Origin: Paenibacillus algorifonticola
GTDB taxonomy: Bacteria; Bacillota; Bacilli; Paenibacillales; Paenibacillaceae
DNA: 64,000 bases
Assembly: GCF_000971975.1 (NCBI RefSeq)
Contig: NZ_LAQO01000006.1
Coordinates: 62,001-126,000, forward strand
Direction of reading: 5' to 3'
Under the pieces are notes generated by a model, which worked only from the letters and a program-made list of their open reading frames with translations, was not told the DNA's origin and searched no databases. Below are positions 35,176 through 43,629 of this stretch, piece after piece. The position numbers were made by a program, and so were the translations under genes. Every line of letters starts with the position of its first letter. Position 1 is the first letter of the stretch.

Positions 35176-35193
35176 TAAAGGAGAATAGGATGG

Positions 35194-35248
35194 AAAAGAA
35201 GCGGTCTGCACAGACGCGTTGGCGAATGTGCAGACCGCTTCTTTTTAT
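35194..35248 (+). terminator. Long-stem terminator closing the collar gene set
   Basis: AAGAAGCGGTCTGCACA pairs perfectly with TGTGCAGACCGCTTCTT; TTTT follows. It may act in both directions, since the chromate transporter gene converges on it. Confidence 0.9.
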
Positions 35249-35280
35249 GATAAATGGCACAAGGACGCAAGCTGCTTCCC

Positions 35281-35823
35281 TTATGCCATCGTCTGCGACA
35301 GCACAATGCCGCCGTAAGCGAAGGCGACGCAGATGACGATCGCCGGATGGATCTTCTTGCGCTCCATCGCCCAGTAGGCAACGGCAGCGATAGCGAGTGT
35401 CTGCCAGAGGCCAGCGGAATGCACAGCCGTGCTTGCCATTTGCCAAGTGAGCAGCAGCATCATAATGGCGACGACTGGCTGCACGAGCAGCGTCATGCCT
35501 TTGACGATGGGAGACTGGCGATGCTTTTGCAGCAGCTTAAGCAGAAAAATCAGTGCAACAGCAGAAGGGACAATCGTTGCTGCAAGCGCGATCGCCAAGC
35601 CCGGAATGCCGTATACGTCATATCCGACGAATGCGGCAATTTTGGTAGCAATCGGCCCGGGAAGGGCATTGCCAAGCGCGAGTATGTTTGAAAATTCAGC
35701 ATCGGTTGACCAGTGGTAACGGTCCACGATCTCATGATACATCAGCGGAATGGAGGCAGGGCCGCCGCCATAGCCTAAAATATTTGCGAGAAAAAATCCA
35801 ATAATTAAATCCAACCAATCCAT
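35281..35823 (-). CDS. chrA: Chromate transporter, second half (CHR family)
   Basis: The 180-residue membrane protein is a short-chain CHR subunit; in Firmicutes the transporter is often split into two homologous halves that work together. It shows the family motif FLANILGYGGGPASIPLMYHEIVDRYHW and ALGNALPGPIATKIAAFVGYDVYG, followed by about five helices. ATG 35823 has AGGAGCAG upstream and lies 12 nt after the stop of the first half, so the two are cotranscribed behind an Lrp-type regulator. Physiological substrate may be chromate or another oxyanion; not decided by sequence. Confidence 0.87.
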   Translation of the reverse strand: MDWLDLIIGFFLANILGYGGGPASIPLMYHEIVDRYHWSTDAEFSNILALGNALPGPIATKIAAFVGYDVYGIPGLAIALAATIVPSAVALIFLLKLLQKHRQSPIVKGMTLLVQPVVAIMMLLLTWQMASTAVHSAGLWQTLAIAAVAYWAMERKKIHPAIVICVAFAYGGIVLSQTMA

Positions 35824-35835
35824 ATTGTCTGCTCC

Positions 35836-36456
35836 TTATGCGCTCGCGCTCGTATTGTTGCCTTTATCGCGCCGATTGTTTCTCCACTTCTTCACCCATG
35901 CGGCAGCCTTGAAATGCATCGCCCCATAGAGAAGGAAGGCGGCAATAACGACCGCATCCTGAATATCCACGATCTGCAGCAGCAGAAAAGCGAGCGCACA
36001 GCTGATGAGACCAGCTACCCAGCCAAGCCCCTTCACCGCGCGGTTGCCGAACTCATACGCCATAACCCCAAGCATGACCGCAATAACGGGAATGACCGCG
36101 GCGATCATGCCCTGCACAACAGCGGAGCCGCTAAGAATTTGTACGGCGGAAAGCAAGGCAATCATCGCGATAGCCGACGGCAAAATATGAGCCAATACAG
36201 CGGCTAGCGCACCCAGCCAGCCTTGCAGCCGATAGCCGAGATAAGCGGCCATTTTGGTTGCAATCGGTCCTGGCAAAGCATTGGCCAGCGCCAAAATTTC
36301 GCCAAATTCCTCATCATTAATCCAATCATAGCGGGTCACAGCCTCATGTCGAATGAGAGGGATGACGGAAGGGCCGCCGCCGAAACCAAAAATGCCGGTT
36401 TTAAACATCGCCCAGGTTAGTTGTCCATATGCCTTGGTGCTTGTTGTCGTCTCCAT
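35836..36456 (-). CDS. chrA: Chromate transporter, first half (CHR family)
   Basis: A 206-residue partner of the downstream half. It contains TGIFGFGGGPSVIPLIRHEAVTRYDW and ALANALPGPIATKMAAYLGYRLQG, the same two motifs as its neighbour. I start at ATG 36456 (METTTSTKAYG); the frame extends into the lrp gene by 18 codons but without a ribosome site. It begins 2 nt after the Lrp-type gene ends, so coupling is likely. About five to six membrane helices. Confidence 0.87.
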   Translation of the reverse strand: METTTSTKAYGQLTWAMFKTGIFGFGGGPSVIPLIRHEAVTRYDWINDEEFGEILALANALPGPIATKMAAYLGYRLQGWLGALAAVLAHILPSAIAMIALLSAVQILSGSAVVQGMIAAVIPVIAVMLGVMAYEFGNRAVKGLGWVAGLISCALAFLLLQIVDIQDAVVIAAFLLYGAMHFKAAAWVKKWRNNRRDKGNNTSASA

Positions 36457-36458
36457 TT

Positions 36459-36941
36459 TTACAGCCTCATTCCCATTCGACTTTTGTAACGATTGATTAA
36501 AACCTGGCAATCGACGCTCATGATACCGGGCAGAGGATACAGCTTTTCTTTCAAAAATAGCTCCATCTCCTGATTGCTGGTGAATAAGCCGTGCATATGC
36601 AGCTTACTAGGACCTGTCATGTGATACAGGCTGGTGACAACAGGCTCCTCGGACAACCGATCCGCAACCTCGTGCAGAAATTTAGGCTCCACCTCGACAT
36701 TGAAAAAAGCCGATACCGTTACGCCAATCTTCTCCGGATTGATGACGGCTGTGAAGCGTTCAATAACGCCATGCTCCAGCAGGGCGTTAATTCTTGCTTG
36801 CACCGCTACGCGGGATAGGCCGATATCCTTGGCTAAGTCGGTGTAAGATATTCTCCCGTTAATATGCAGGGCGGCGATAATTTTACGGTCAATATCGTCA
36901 ATGGCATGCTCCGCTTGGGCGGGCGGCATTTTGGATTGCAT
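36459..36941 (-). CDS. Lrp/AsnC-family transcriptional regulator
   Basis: A 160-residue regulator with an N-terminal HTH (about 15-65; [24 protein letters not shown]) and a C-terminal RAM ligand domain (about 80-155). ATG 36941 ([12 protein letters not shown]) has AAAGGAGC 8 nt upstream; the longer open frame reaching 37109 lacks a site. It leads the chromate-transporter operon and is divergent from a gamma-glutamyltransferase gene, so an amino acid or peptide effector is plausible. It probably acts on the shared intergenic region. Confidence 0.88.
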   Translation of the reverse strand: MQSKMPPAQAEHAIDDIDRKIIAALHINGRISYTDLAKDIGLSRVAVQARINALLEHGVIERFTAVINPEKIGVTVSAFFNVEVEPKFLHEVADRLSEEPVVTSLYHMTGPSKLHMHGLFTSNQEMELFLKEKLYPLPGIMSVDCQVLINRYKSRMGMRL

Positions 36942-37118
36942 GTGAAAAGCTCCTTTTGCTCTATTGAGCGGAAATGTCAAAACGTATGTGATAAGTTTGA
37001 TTCGATTACGATATGAATAAATATATAACCAATTTCGTTCCTTATCAATATAAAATTTGCTAATCTTGGGCGAAAAGAATTTTCTAGTTGCCACTAGCCG
37101 AGCCGCCATGTTACTTTA

Positions 37119-37134
37119 ATACTCAATAGAGTAT
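37119..37134. promoter_or_regulatory. Inverted repeat in the lrp-ggt intergenic region
   Basis: ATACTC-AATA-GAGTAT, 35 bp before the ggt start. A candidate operator for the divergent Lrp-type regulator; binding is not shown. Confidence 0.4.
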
Positions 37135-37168
37135 GTCAGATAACTTGACTCAAAAAGGATGAGATAGC

Positions 37169-38749
37169 ATGAACAAGCCGATAACCGGCACGAAGGCCAT
37201 GGTTGTAAGCCCGCATCATCTTGCTTCGGCAGCAGGGGCACGAATACTAGAACAGGGCGGCAATGCCTTTGATGCAGCGATTGCGGTCAGCGCTTGTCTA
37301 GCTGTCGTCTATCCGCATATGACAGGACTGGGCGGAGACTCGTTTTGGCTGACTTACGCGCATAAGGAGCAGCAGGTGAGAGCCTATAATGCTAGCGGGC
37401 GATCAGGCAGCCTTGCAACGCGTGAAGCTTATGCTGGCGAAGCTGCGATTCCGGTACGCGGGCCCCGTAGCGCCATTACGGTTCCGGGCATGGTTGACGG
37501 TTGGCATGCCGTGCACAGCCAATATGGGCGTCTGCCTTTTGCACAGGTGCTGGACATTGCCATCGGATATGCGGAAGACGGCTTTCCAATGTCGCCGGAT
37601 CAATATGAAAATACGGTGCAGCATGCGGACATGCTGGCACAGATTTCAGCAACAGCGGCGGTATACTTGCCGCATGGGCGCGCAGTTAAGGCGGGGGAGC
37701 GCTTTGTGCAGCGCGACCTCGCAGCGAGTCTTCGCGCTATCGCGGAGCAGGGGCGCGATGCTTTTTATAAAGGCGATATTGCGGAGCGAATCGTCCGTTA
37801 TTTGGAAGGCAGCGGCGGGCTGCTGACCAAGGAGGATTTTTCCGAGCATTCGGGCGAATGGGTTGCGCCGCTTAAAGGCTCCTATCGGGGGCATGAGGTG
37901 TATCAGGTGCCGCCGAACTCGCAAGGCTTTGTAGCGCTGATGGCGCTGCAAATGTTGGAGAACTATGATTTGAAAAGTTACGGGCATGGCTCGTACACGT
38001 ATTATCACCTCATGATTGAGGCGCTCAAGCTGGGCTTCCGTGACCGCAATTTATATTTGACGGACCCTGCTTTTGCGGAAATTCCGCTTGAGCGCCTGCT
38101 GAGTCCTGCCTATGCGGCGGAGCTTGCAGCTTCTATTAAACTGGATGGGGCCTGCTCCATAGATACGAAGCCTGTTGGCAATGATACGGCCTATGCGGCG
38201 GTCGTGGATGAGGAGGGCAACGCAGTTTCCTTCATTCAGAGCTTGTATTTTGAGTTTGGCTCGGGCGTTGTAGCCGGGGATACGGGCATTTTGCTGCAAA
38301 ACAGGGGGTCCTTTTTCTCGCTTGAGCCTCAGCACGTGAATCGTTTGGAGCCGCGCAAGCGGACTTTCCATACGCTGATGCCTGCTATGGCGTGCCTGAA
38401 TGGCAAGCCAAGCCATCTGTTCGGCACACAGGGCGGGGAAGGTCAACCGCAGACACAAGTGGCAATCCTTACGCGAATGATTGATTTTGGCATGAATCCG
38501 CAGCAGGCGGTGAATGAGCCGCGCTGGGTTTGGGGACGCACGTGGGGTGCGCAAACGCAGGAGCTGAAAGTAGAGAGCCGCATAGCGGGCGAGGTTATGG
38601 AGCAGCTTGAGCAAGCCGGACATGATGTTCGCCGCATGAAGGCGTTTGACGGCATTATGGGCCATGCCCATGCGATTATGATTAGTCTGGATGGCGTCAT
38701 TAGCGGCGGAGCTGATCCGCGAAGCGATGGAGCGGCAATCGGCTGGTAG
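37169..38749 (+). CDS. Gamma-glutamyltransferase family protein
   Basis: A 526-residue Ntn-hydrolase that would self-cleave into large and small subunits. The catalytic Thr is expected at the start of NDTAYAAVVDEEGNAVSFIQS (about residue 350). The N-terminal NAFDAAIAVSACLAVVYPHM and GLGGDSFWL motifs are typical of the family. There is no signal peptide, unlike exported GGTs, so this is the cytosolic YwrD-like branch that may act on other gamma-glutamyl or cephalosporin-like amides. ATG 37169 has AAGGATGAG upstream. Followed, without a terminator, by an amidase (167 nt later) and an FAH-family enzyme, suggesting a catabolic operon. Confidence 0.87.
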   Translation: MNKPITGTKAMVVSPHHLASAAGARILEQGGNAFDAAIAVSACLAVVYPHMTGLGGDSFWLTYAHKEQQVRAYNASGRSGSLATREAYAGEAAIPVRGPRSAITVPGMVDGWHAVHSQYGRLPFAQVLDIAIGYAEDGFPMSPDQYENTVQHADMLAQISATAAVYLPHGRAVKAGERFVQRDLAASLRAIAEQGRDAFYKGDIAERIVRYLEGSGGLLTKEDFSEHSGEWVAPLKGSYRGHEVYQVPPNSQGFVALMALQMLENYDLKSYGHGSYTYYHLMIEALKLGFRDRNLYLTDPAFAEIPLERLLSPAYAAELAASIKLDGACSIDTKPVGNDTAYAAVVDEEGNAVSFIQSLYFEFGSGVVAGDTGILLQNRGSFFSLEPQHVNRLEPRKRTFHTLMPAMACLNGKPSHLFGTQGGEGQPQTQVAILTRMIDFGMNPQQAVNEPRWVWGRTWGAQTQELKVESRIAGEVMEQLEQAGHDVRRMKAFDGIMGHAHAIMISLDGVISGGADPRSDGAAIGW

Positions 38750-38916
38750 TCGGAACGACTCGGAAGCATGCGGCAAAATGTGCGGCAAAGCGTGAAGCAG
38801 ATCGGGCTGTAAGGGGCTGCCCGCTTTGCAGCCACGATTACGGAGTTGGTTGTAGTTAATGATACAGAAATTGGCCGTATCGCTAGAACAACGGCGGGAC
38901 AGGAGAGGCAGCTATC

Positions 38917-40263
38917 ATGCAGGATAAAATAAACGATACGTTCCATGCTTTTATAAAGCCGGAGCTTACGCTTCCAGCAACGAATACGGGCAAGCTAGAC
39001 AGTCTCCGCTTTGCGGTTAAGGATGTGTTCGCGATAAAAGGGCATGCCAGCAGCGCGGGCAATCCCGACTGGCTGCATACGCACGAAGCGGCGGAGCATA
39101 CCGCCTCATCGATTGAAAGGCTGCTTGCAGCTGGAGCGTCATTGACCGGAGCAGCGCATACCGATGAGCTGATGTACAGCATCAATGGGCAAAACGCCCA
39201 TTATGGCACGCCGATTAATCCGCTCGCGCCAGACCGCATACCAGGCGGCTCGTCCAGCGGTTCCGCCGTAGCCGTTGCAGCGGGAGCGGTGGATTTTGCG
39301 CTCGGGACGGATACGGGCGGTTCGGTTCGCGTGCCCGCTGCTTACTGCGGCGTATATGGCTTTAGGCCGACGCATGGCGCAGTTGCGATGGATGGCGTCA
39401 TTCCCCTGGCTCCGAGCTTTGATACGGTAGGCTGGATGGCGCGGGACAGCGCGCTGCTGCTGAAGGTTGGCGAGCTGCTGCTTGCTGCTGGGGCGGCAGC
39501 CGGAGTGGAAGGCAATGCAATTGCTGCCGAGCCGGATGCCGTAGGGGCAAGTGTACGGGCATTTGGAGCGACGAGCGAGAGCGAGAACGAGAACGCAGGG
39601 ACGGCGGCGGACGTAACGCCGTTCAGCCGCTTGCTCATCGCAGAAGATGCATGGAGCAAGGCAGAATCTGCTAGCGAACTCCAACTGAGACAGCTCGTTG
39701 CTGAACTGGAGCCAACTATGGCAAATATCGAGCAGCTGACGCTTGCCCCTGAAGGGCTGGAACAGTGGCTTGAAGCGTTTCGCACCATTCAAGGGCTGGA
39801 AATTTGGCAGACGCATGGCGAGTGGATAAAGCGCGAGCAGCCTGCTTTTGGCCCGGGGATAGCAGAACGGTTTCACTGGTCGAGCACCTTGCGCAAGGAA
39901 GACGGCGAGGAAAAGGCCGAGGAACGGCACAGCATTCGTGCCAAGCTGCGCAGGCTGCTCGGAACGGATGGCCTGCTCGTCATCCCAACCATTCCCGGAA
40001 CGGCACCTGACCGCGACATTAGCGGAGAAGCGGCAGACAAGCAGCGTGCCCTAACGATGCAGCTTTGCTGTATAGCGGGCTTATCGGGTTTGCCGCAGGT
40101 AACGCTTCCAGTTGGTGAGGTGGATGGCGCGCCAATCGGTTTATCCATTATTGCAGGGGCAGGGCAGGATTTGAAGCTGCTGCGATGGATAGAGCAGCAT
40201 GCGAAGTTATGGGAACGAAGCTGGCAGCCAGGCTGCGGAAAAGAAGGGGAGGCTGCTGGATAG
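38917..40263 (+). CDS. Amidase-signature family hydrolase
   Basis: A 448-residue amide hydrolase with the Ser-cisSer-Lys triad. Lys lies in LRFAVKDVFAIKGH (about 32-45), the signature GGSSSGSAVAVAAGAVDFALGT holds the Ser-rich loop, and GTDTGGSVRVPAAYCGVYG carries the nucleophile Ser. Shorter than GatA, with a reduced C-terminal half, so it resembles the AtzF/YhaA-like general amidases. ATG 38917 has GACAGGAGAGG upstream. The next gene starts on the base after its stop. Substrate unknown; the gamma-glutamyltransferase and FAH neighbours suggest degradation of an amide-containing compound. Confidence 0.87.
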   Translation: MQDKINDTFHAFIKPELTLPATNTGKLDSLRFAVKDVFAIKGHASSAGNPDWLHTHEAAEHTASSIERLLAAGASLTGAAHTDELMYSINGQNAHYGTPINPLAPDRIPGGSSSGSAVAVAAGAVDFALGTDTGGSVRVPAAYCGVYGFRPTHGAVAMDGVIPLAPSFDTVGWMARDSALLLKVGELLLAAGAAAGVEGNAIAAEPDAVGASVRAFGATSESENENAGTAADVTPFSRLLIAEDAWSKAESASELQLRQLVAELEPTMANIEQLTLAPEGLEQWLEAFRTIQGLEIWQTHGEWIKREQPAFGPGIAERFHWSSTLRKEDGEEKAEERHSIRAKLRRLLGTDGLLVIPTIPGTAPDRDISGEAADKQRALTMQLCCIAGLSGLPQVTLPVGEVDGAPIGLSIIAGAGQDLKLLRWIEQHAKLWERSWQPGCGKEGEAAG

Positions 40264-41142
40264 ATGAAGCTGGTAATGATCCATTACGAGGGTGACGAGC
40301 AAGCGTGCATCAAAATTGACGATCGCTATGTACGGCTCCATACGATTAATCAGTTGGAGCATACGCACTGGCCCATCAACGTGTTTGATCTGCTGCAAGA
40401 AGGGCAGCTGGAAACGTTGACGGCATGGTATAACGAAGGAGGCAGCGATAAGCTTGCGCAGCTGGAGTCAGTGCCGAGCGAAGCAATAGCAGCCGCGCCA
40501 TTATACCGCCATCCCCGCAAAATTTGGGGTATTGGCATGAATTATGTGAAGCAAGCGGAGGAGCGGGAGGCGTTATTCGCTGAAGCTGATCCGGTCAGTT
40601 TTATGAAGCCAGATACGTCGCTTATCGGCCCGAATACGGCGATTGAGCTGCCTGCCCAGCAGACGGAGCATGTGACGGCGGAAGCTGAGCTGGCAATCAT
40701 TATCGGGCGTACGTGCAAAAATATAACCGAAGCCGAGGCGCTGGGCTGCGTAGCGGGTTTTGCCGTATCAGTCGACGTAACGGCTGCGGATATTCATGCC
40801 AAGCATCAGCGTTTTCTGACGCGGGCCAAAAGCTTTGATACCTTTTTTGGCTTCGGCTCGGAGCTGATTACGCGTGATGAAATCGAGGATTTGTCCCAGC
40901 TGGCCGTGGAAACATGGCATAATGGCGAGCTTGCCCATCGCAATGTGCTGGCTAATATGATTTATCAGCCGGCGTACCTCGTCGCCTTCCATTCGCAGGT
41001 GATGACGCTGCTTCCCGGCGATGTGATTTTGACGGGGACGCCTGGCGCAGTCGTCATTCGCGATGGCGATGTCATTGAAGCGCGAATTCCCGGTTTTGAG
41101 CCGCTGCTGCATCCGGTTCAGGCGGCTGCGCACTTGGCTTGA
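40264..41142 (+). CDS. Fumarylacetoacetate hydrolase family enzyme
   Basis: A 292-residue metal-dependent C-C hydrolase or decarboxylase-type enzyme. The core (about 85-285) has KIWGIGMNYVKQAEERE, SFMKPDTSLIGP, the metal ligands in EAELAIIIGR and Asp in SVDVTAADIHAK. The terminal GDVILTGTPGAVV is typical of the family. Its ATG directly follows the amidase stop, so the two are coupled. Members act on acylpyruvates, 2-hydroxymuconate derivatives or fumarylpyruvate; which one cannot be told. Confidence 0.88.
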   Translation: MKLVMIHYEGDEQACIKIDDRYVRLHTINQLEHTHWPINVFDLLQEGQLETLTAWYNEGGSDKLAQLESVPSEAIAAAPLYRHPRKIWGIGMNYVKQAEEREALFAEADPVSFMKPDTSLIGPNTAIELPAQQTEHVTAEAELAIIIGRTCKNITEAEALGCVAGFAVSVDVTAADIHAKHQRFLTRAKSFDTFFGFGSELITRDEIEDLSQLAVETWHNGELAHRNVLANMIYQPAYLVAFHSQVMTLLPGDVILTGTPGAVVIRDGDVIEARIPGFEPLLHPVQAAAHLA

Positions 41143-41215
41143 TGAAAATGGGATAAGGTGGAGATAATGAGAGTGTTTTTACATGTTTTTTTATAACACA
41201 GAACGCAATGATGGA

Positions 41216-41884
41216 TTAACAAACAGAGATGGAGGCAATCTGGTTGTTATCTGTATTAACTGTGACTCTCATTTCTTTACATACTGATGCAAGCTGCTTA
41301 ATCAGCAAACGTTCCTTGAATAGTTCGTTAAAGGCCCAATTATCAGGAAGTAAAACGTAGGCTTCTTGATATAAAAGGTAAGTTTTTGATAGGAAAGTCC
41401 ATATTTTATTGAACTCATCGGAGAAAATAGGATGAATGAAGTCGAGTTTTACAAGATACTCTTTGACATTAAACGCGTGGTGATTTTCAATAGCCGTTTG
41501 TTTAGAGTCAGTTTCATATAGGGTTCCTACTGATGTGATTATTTCATGATTTCCTGCCATTTTCCTAAACAGGATTCCAGAACTCTCTCTAAGATTCATT
41601 AAAACGTATTCTTGAAAATCGGGATATTTTGCTAAAAGAGTGTTTTCAAAATGTGGAATAATCTCATAGTTTAATATTTCTTCGTACTCTGAATCATATT
41701 GTAGTGGGATTGAAACGACCGTTTTCCTATCTTTCATTACGGATGGGGAAATAATAAACAGACCTAATAAAGATACATCCGTGGCTCGAATTTTGTTTGA
41801 GATTCTCTCCATTTTTGGTCGCAATAAAGGTTTGCCAGAAGAAAAATGAACAGAGGCTGAGTGTATCTCATCAAACAATTCCAT
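41216..41884 (-). CDS. Unrecognised AT-rich orphan protein
   Basis: A 222-residue soluble protein starting MELFDEIHSASVHF. ATG 41884 has AGGAGGTATAAA upstream, better than the ATG 24 nt earlier. Composition is charged and helical with no membrane segment; I see no family motif. It is clearly more AT-rich than its neighbours and lies beside a decayed insertion sequence, which suggests acquisition by transfer. Possibly a stand-alone helical protein of a small mobile patch; no partner was recognised. Confidence 0.6.
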   Translation of the reverse strand: MELFDEIHSASVHFSSGKPLLRPKMERISNKIRATDVSLLGLFIISPSVMKDRKTVVSIPLQYDSEYEEILNYEIIPHFENTLLAKYPDFQEYVLMNLRESSGILFRKMAGNHEIITSVGTLYETDSKQTAIENHHAFNVKEYLVKLDFIHPIFSDEFNKIWTFLSKTYLLYQEAYVLLPDNWAFNELFKERLLIKQLASVCKEMRVTVNTDNNQIASISVC

Positions 41885-41979
41885 TTTATACCTCCTCATT
41901 AATTTCATGTATAAAACGTATAAAATCCTATATAAATATAGGATTTTATACTGAATAGAGCAGATTTTATTATGAAAAT

Positions 41980-42501
41980 CTACAATAAACTAAAGTGAAT
42001 TGTTTTATTTGGGCTAATGACAAAAGCTTGCCCCTTTGTAGTCCATACAGAACCTGATAAAGTTGCCGAGTAAGTTCCAGGTTGAGAATAAATATTTAAC
42101 CCTTGATTTGCCGCAGATACTCTGGGTCCTCCAAGGGGATAAACAAAAGCTTCCCAGTGATCCCCATTATTAAATGCATTTCCACTGTAATATACACTTA
42201 AGTTAACAGATGTAATATATGTCCCAGGTGAGTCCATTGTAACTACCCAATTAGAGAAAACAAAACGACCTTCTTTTTCAATCCAAAAATCAGCGTATCC
42301 ACTTATAGATTGGGCAGCAGCAGCCGTAATAAATTGGCCATCTTTAGCCACAGGATTAAGTGTGATTGGTATTCTCACTACCTCAGATACCCAATGATCC
42401 TGATCTTCCGAATTTTTATTTGAATCAGCAAAAGTGGCGGACGGCATTAATACCAGTGCAATAAAAAAAAACATAGAGAACTTGAGGATTAAATTCTTAA
42501 T
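41980..42501 (-). CDS. Secreted orphan protein, probable ATT start
   Basis: A 173-residue exported protein. The only good ribosome site (AGGAGG) is 8 nt before an in-frame ATT at 42501; starting there gives a typical signal peptide (Met-KNLILKFSMFFFIALVLM..FADS). The first in-frame ATG (42474) has no ribosome site and would lose the basic N-region; an in-frame TAG lies just upstream, so no earlier start exists. The mature part is rich in Ser/Gly and aromatic residues with an alternating pattern (FVFSNWVVTMDSPGTYITSVNLSVYY), suggesting a beta sandwich. Family not recognised. AT-rich, next to an IS remnant. Confidence 0.6.
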   Translation of the reverse strand: MKNLILKFSMFFFIALVLMPSATFADSNKNSEDQDHWVSEVVRIPITLNPVAKDGQFITAAAAQSISGYADFWIEKEGRFVFSNWVVTMDSPGTYITSVNLSVYYSGNAFNNGDHWEAFVYPLGGPRVSAANQGLNIYSQPGTYSATLSGSVWTTKGQAFVISPNKTIHFSLL

Positions 42502-42713
42502 TGGTATCGCCTCCTAATAATTTTTATTCAAGTCCTATTACATATAAAATTTAACATAAAATGTTTTGAATGGAAATGGACTTTAGAACTAAAATGTTAG
42601 TCTTTGAATCAACGGGTTCGGAACTGACCCCAAAACGTGAGACAAAATAAAACACCTTTAAGTTGAAAATGCGACTATTGTAAAATAATCGTACAACTTG
42701 GAGGTGTTTTTGC

Positions 42714-42950
42714 ATGGGGGTACGAGTGAGTTATGCCGTAGATGTGAAGATGAAAGCCATTGAAATGAGGTTAGCAGGCGTTCCTGTAAAAGAGATCATG
42801 GGCGAGCCGAACATTCGCAACCGAACACAGGTGAACACATGGATGAAGTAGTATCGCAAGGGGAAATTAAAGCGGCTGGAACAACCCGTAGGAAAGCAAT
42901 ATACCTATAAAAAAGGTCCAGAATACCGAATAGAATTAGCTCGATTATAA
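42714..42950 (+). pseudogene. IS3-family OrfA remnant
   Basis: ATG 42714 with GGAGG upstream encodes an HTH-type start (MGVRVSYAVDVKMKAIEMRL..VNTWMK), then TAG at 42849. Reading on in the same frame gives more OrfA-like sequence (YRKGKLKRLEQPVGKQY) to a second stop at 42948. At least two point nonsense changes disable it. Confidence 0.8.
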
Positions 42951-42992
42951 GCGGGAAGCAACAGCTTGTTCTTTTAAAAAAGTACACCGAAC

Positions 42993-43540
42993 AGGAAAAG
43001 AAGTGATTCAAGAAGTCGTTGTAGCCTATATGTAATCATCCGAGCAACAAATGAGCATTCAAACGATGTGCTCGCTATTCCAGATCTCCAGGGCCACCTA
43101 TTGTCGTAGGAAAAAGGGGTAACCGATATTACTTACTTGCCGATTGTACCCAAAATGTTGTATCTTTCAAGCATTCAGGATTTATTTAAAGGGGAAATTA
43201 TTGCTTTTACCTTAGGTGATACACAGGATACGGCTTGTGTGCTCGACACGCTGAGCCAGCTCCCAGTGGTTGAGCAGGATTGTGTGCTGCATAGTATAGT
43301 GATCAAGGTTCGGTTTATACGTCTGAGATGTACCAACAGACCGTCAAAAGCAAAGGCATTACTAAGAGCATGTCCCGTAAAGGTACGCCCGCTGATAATG
43401 CCCCCATTGAATCGTTTCACGCCTCTCTCAAGTGCGAAACGTTCTATCTCGACCGTTTAACCCGTACCACGACGGCAATCGTGATGCAGACAGTCTTGGA
43501 TTACATCCACTATTCTAACCATACCCGCATTCAAACGAAA
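42993..43540 (+). pseudogene. IS3-family OrfB (DDE transposase) remnant
   Basis: A start-region fragment (MSIQTMCSLFQISRATYCR) is joined directly to TDITYLP, the first catalytic Asp region, so about 100 residues are missing. A 5-bp tandem duplication (ATAGTATAGT, 43291-43300) shifts the frame just before DQGSVYTSEMYQQ (second Asp). NAPIESFHASLKCE has the catalytic Glu. The C-terminus is lost. Confidence 0.82.
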
Positions 43541-43541
43541 C

Positions 43542-43578
43542 GAAAAGCCAGTTACCGATTCAGTATCGGCAACTGGCT
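43542..43578 (-). terminator. Terminator of the FNT-ldh operon
   Basis: AGCCAGTTACCGAT pairs with ATCGGCAACTGGCT; on the minus strand TTTTCGTTT follows. It abuts the truncated IS end. Confidence 0.75.
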
Positions 43579-43629
43579 GCTTAGTTAGGTGTTTTATCTC
43601 TTTTCCATATTTGCGACCCATGTCAAAAC

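Larger units (their letters stand above)
42609..43540 (+). mobile_element. Decayed IS3-family (IS150-like) insertion sequence
   Basis: The left end GAACTGACCCCAAAACGTGA resembles the IS150-group terminal repeat. OrfA and OrfB remnants follow in order. There are several stop codons, a large deletion joining the OrfB N-terminus to its DDE core, and no matching right terminal repeat. The element stops where the ldh terminator hairpin begins (43542). It is not expected to move. Confidence 0.82.

Noticed and set aside
35191..35280. ORF starting MEKKRSAQTRW after the third collar gene
   Set aside because: Its start codons are the arms of the terminator and it runs antisense into the chromate transporter gene.
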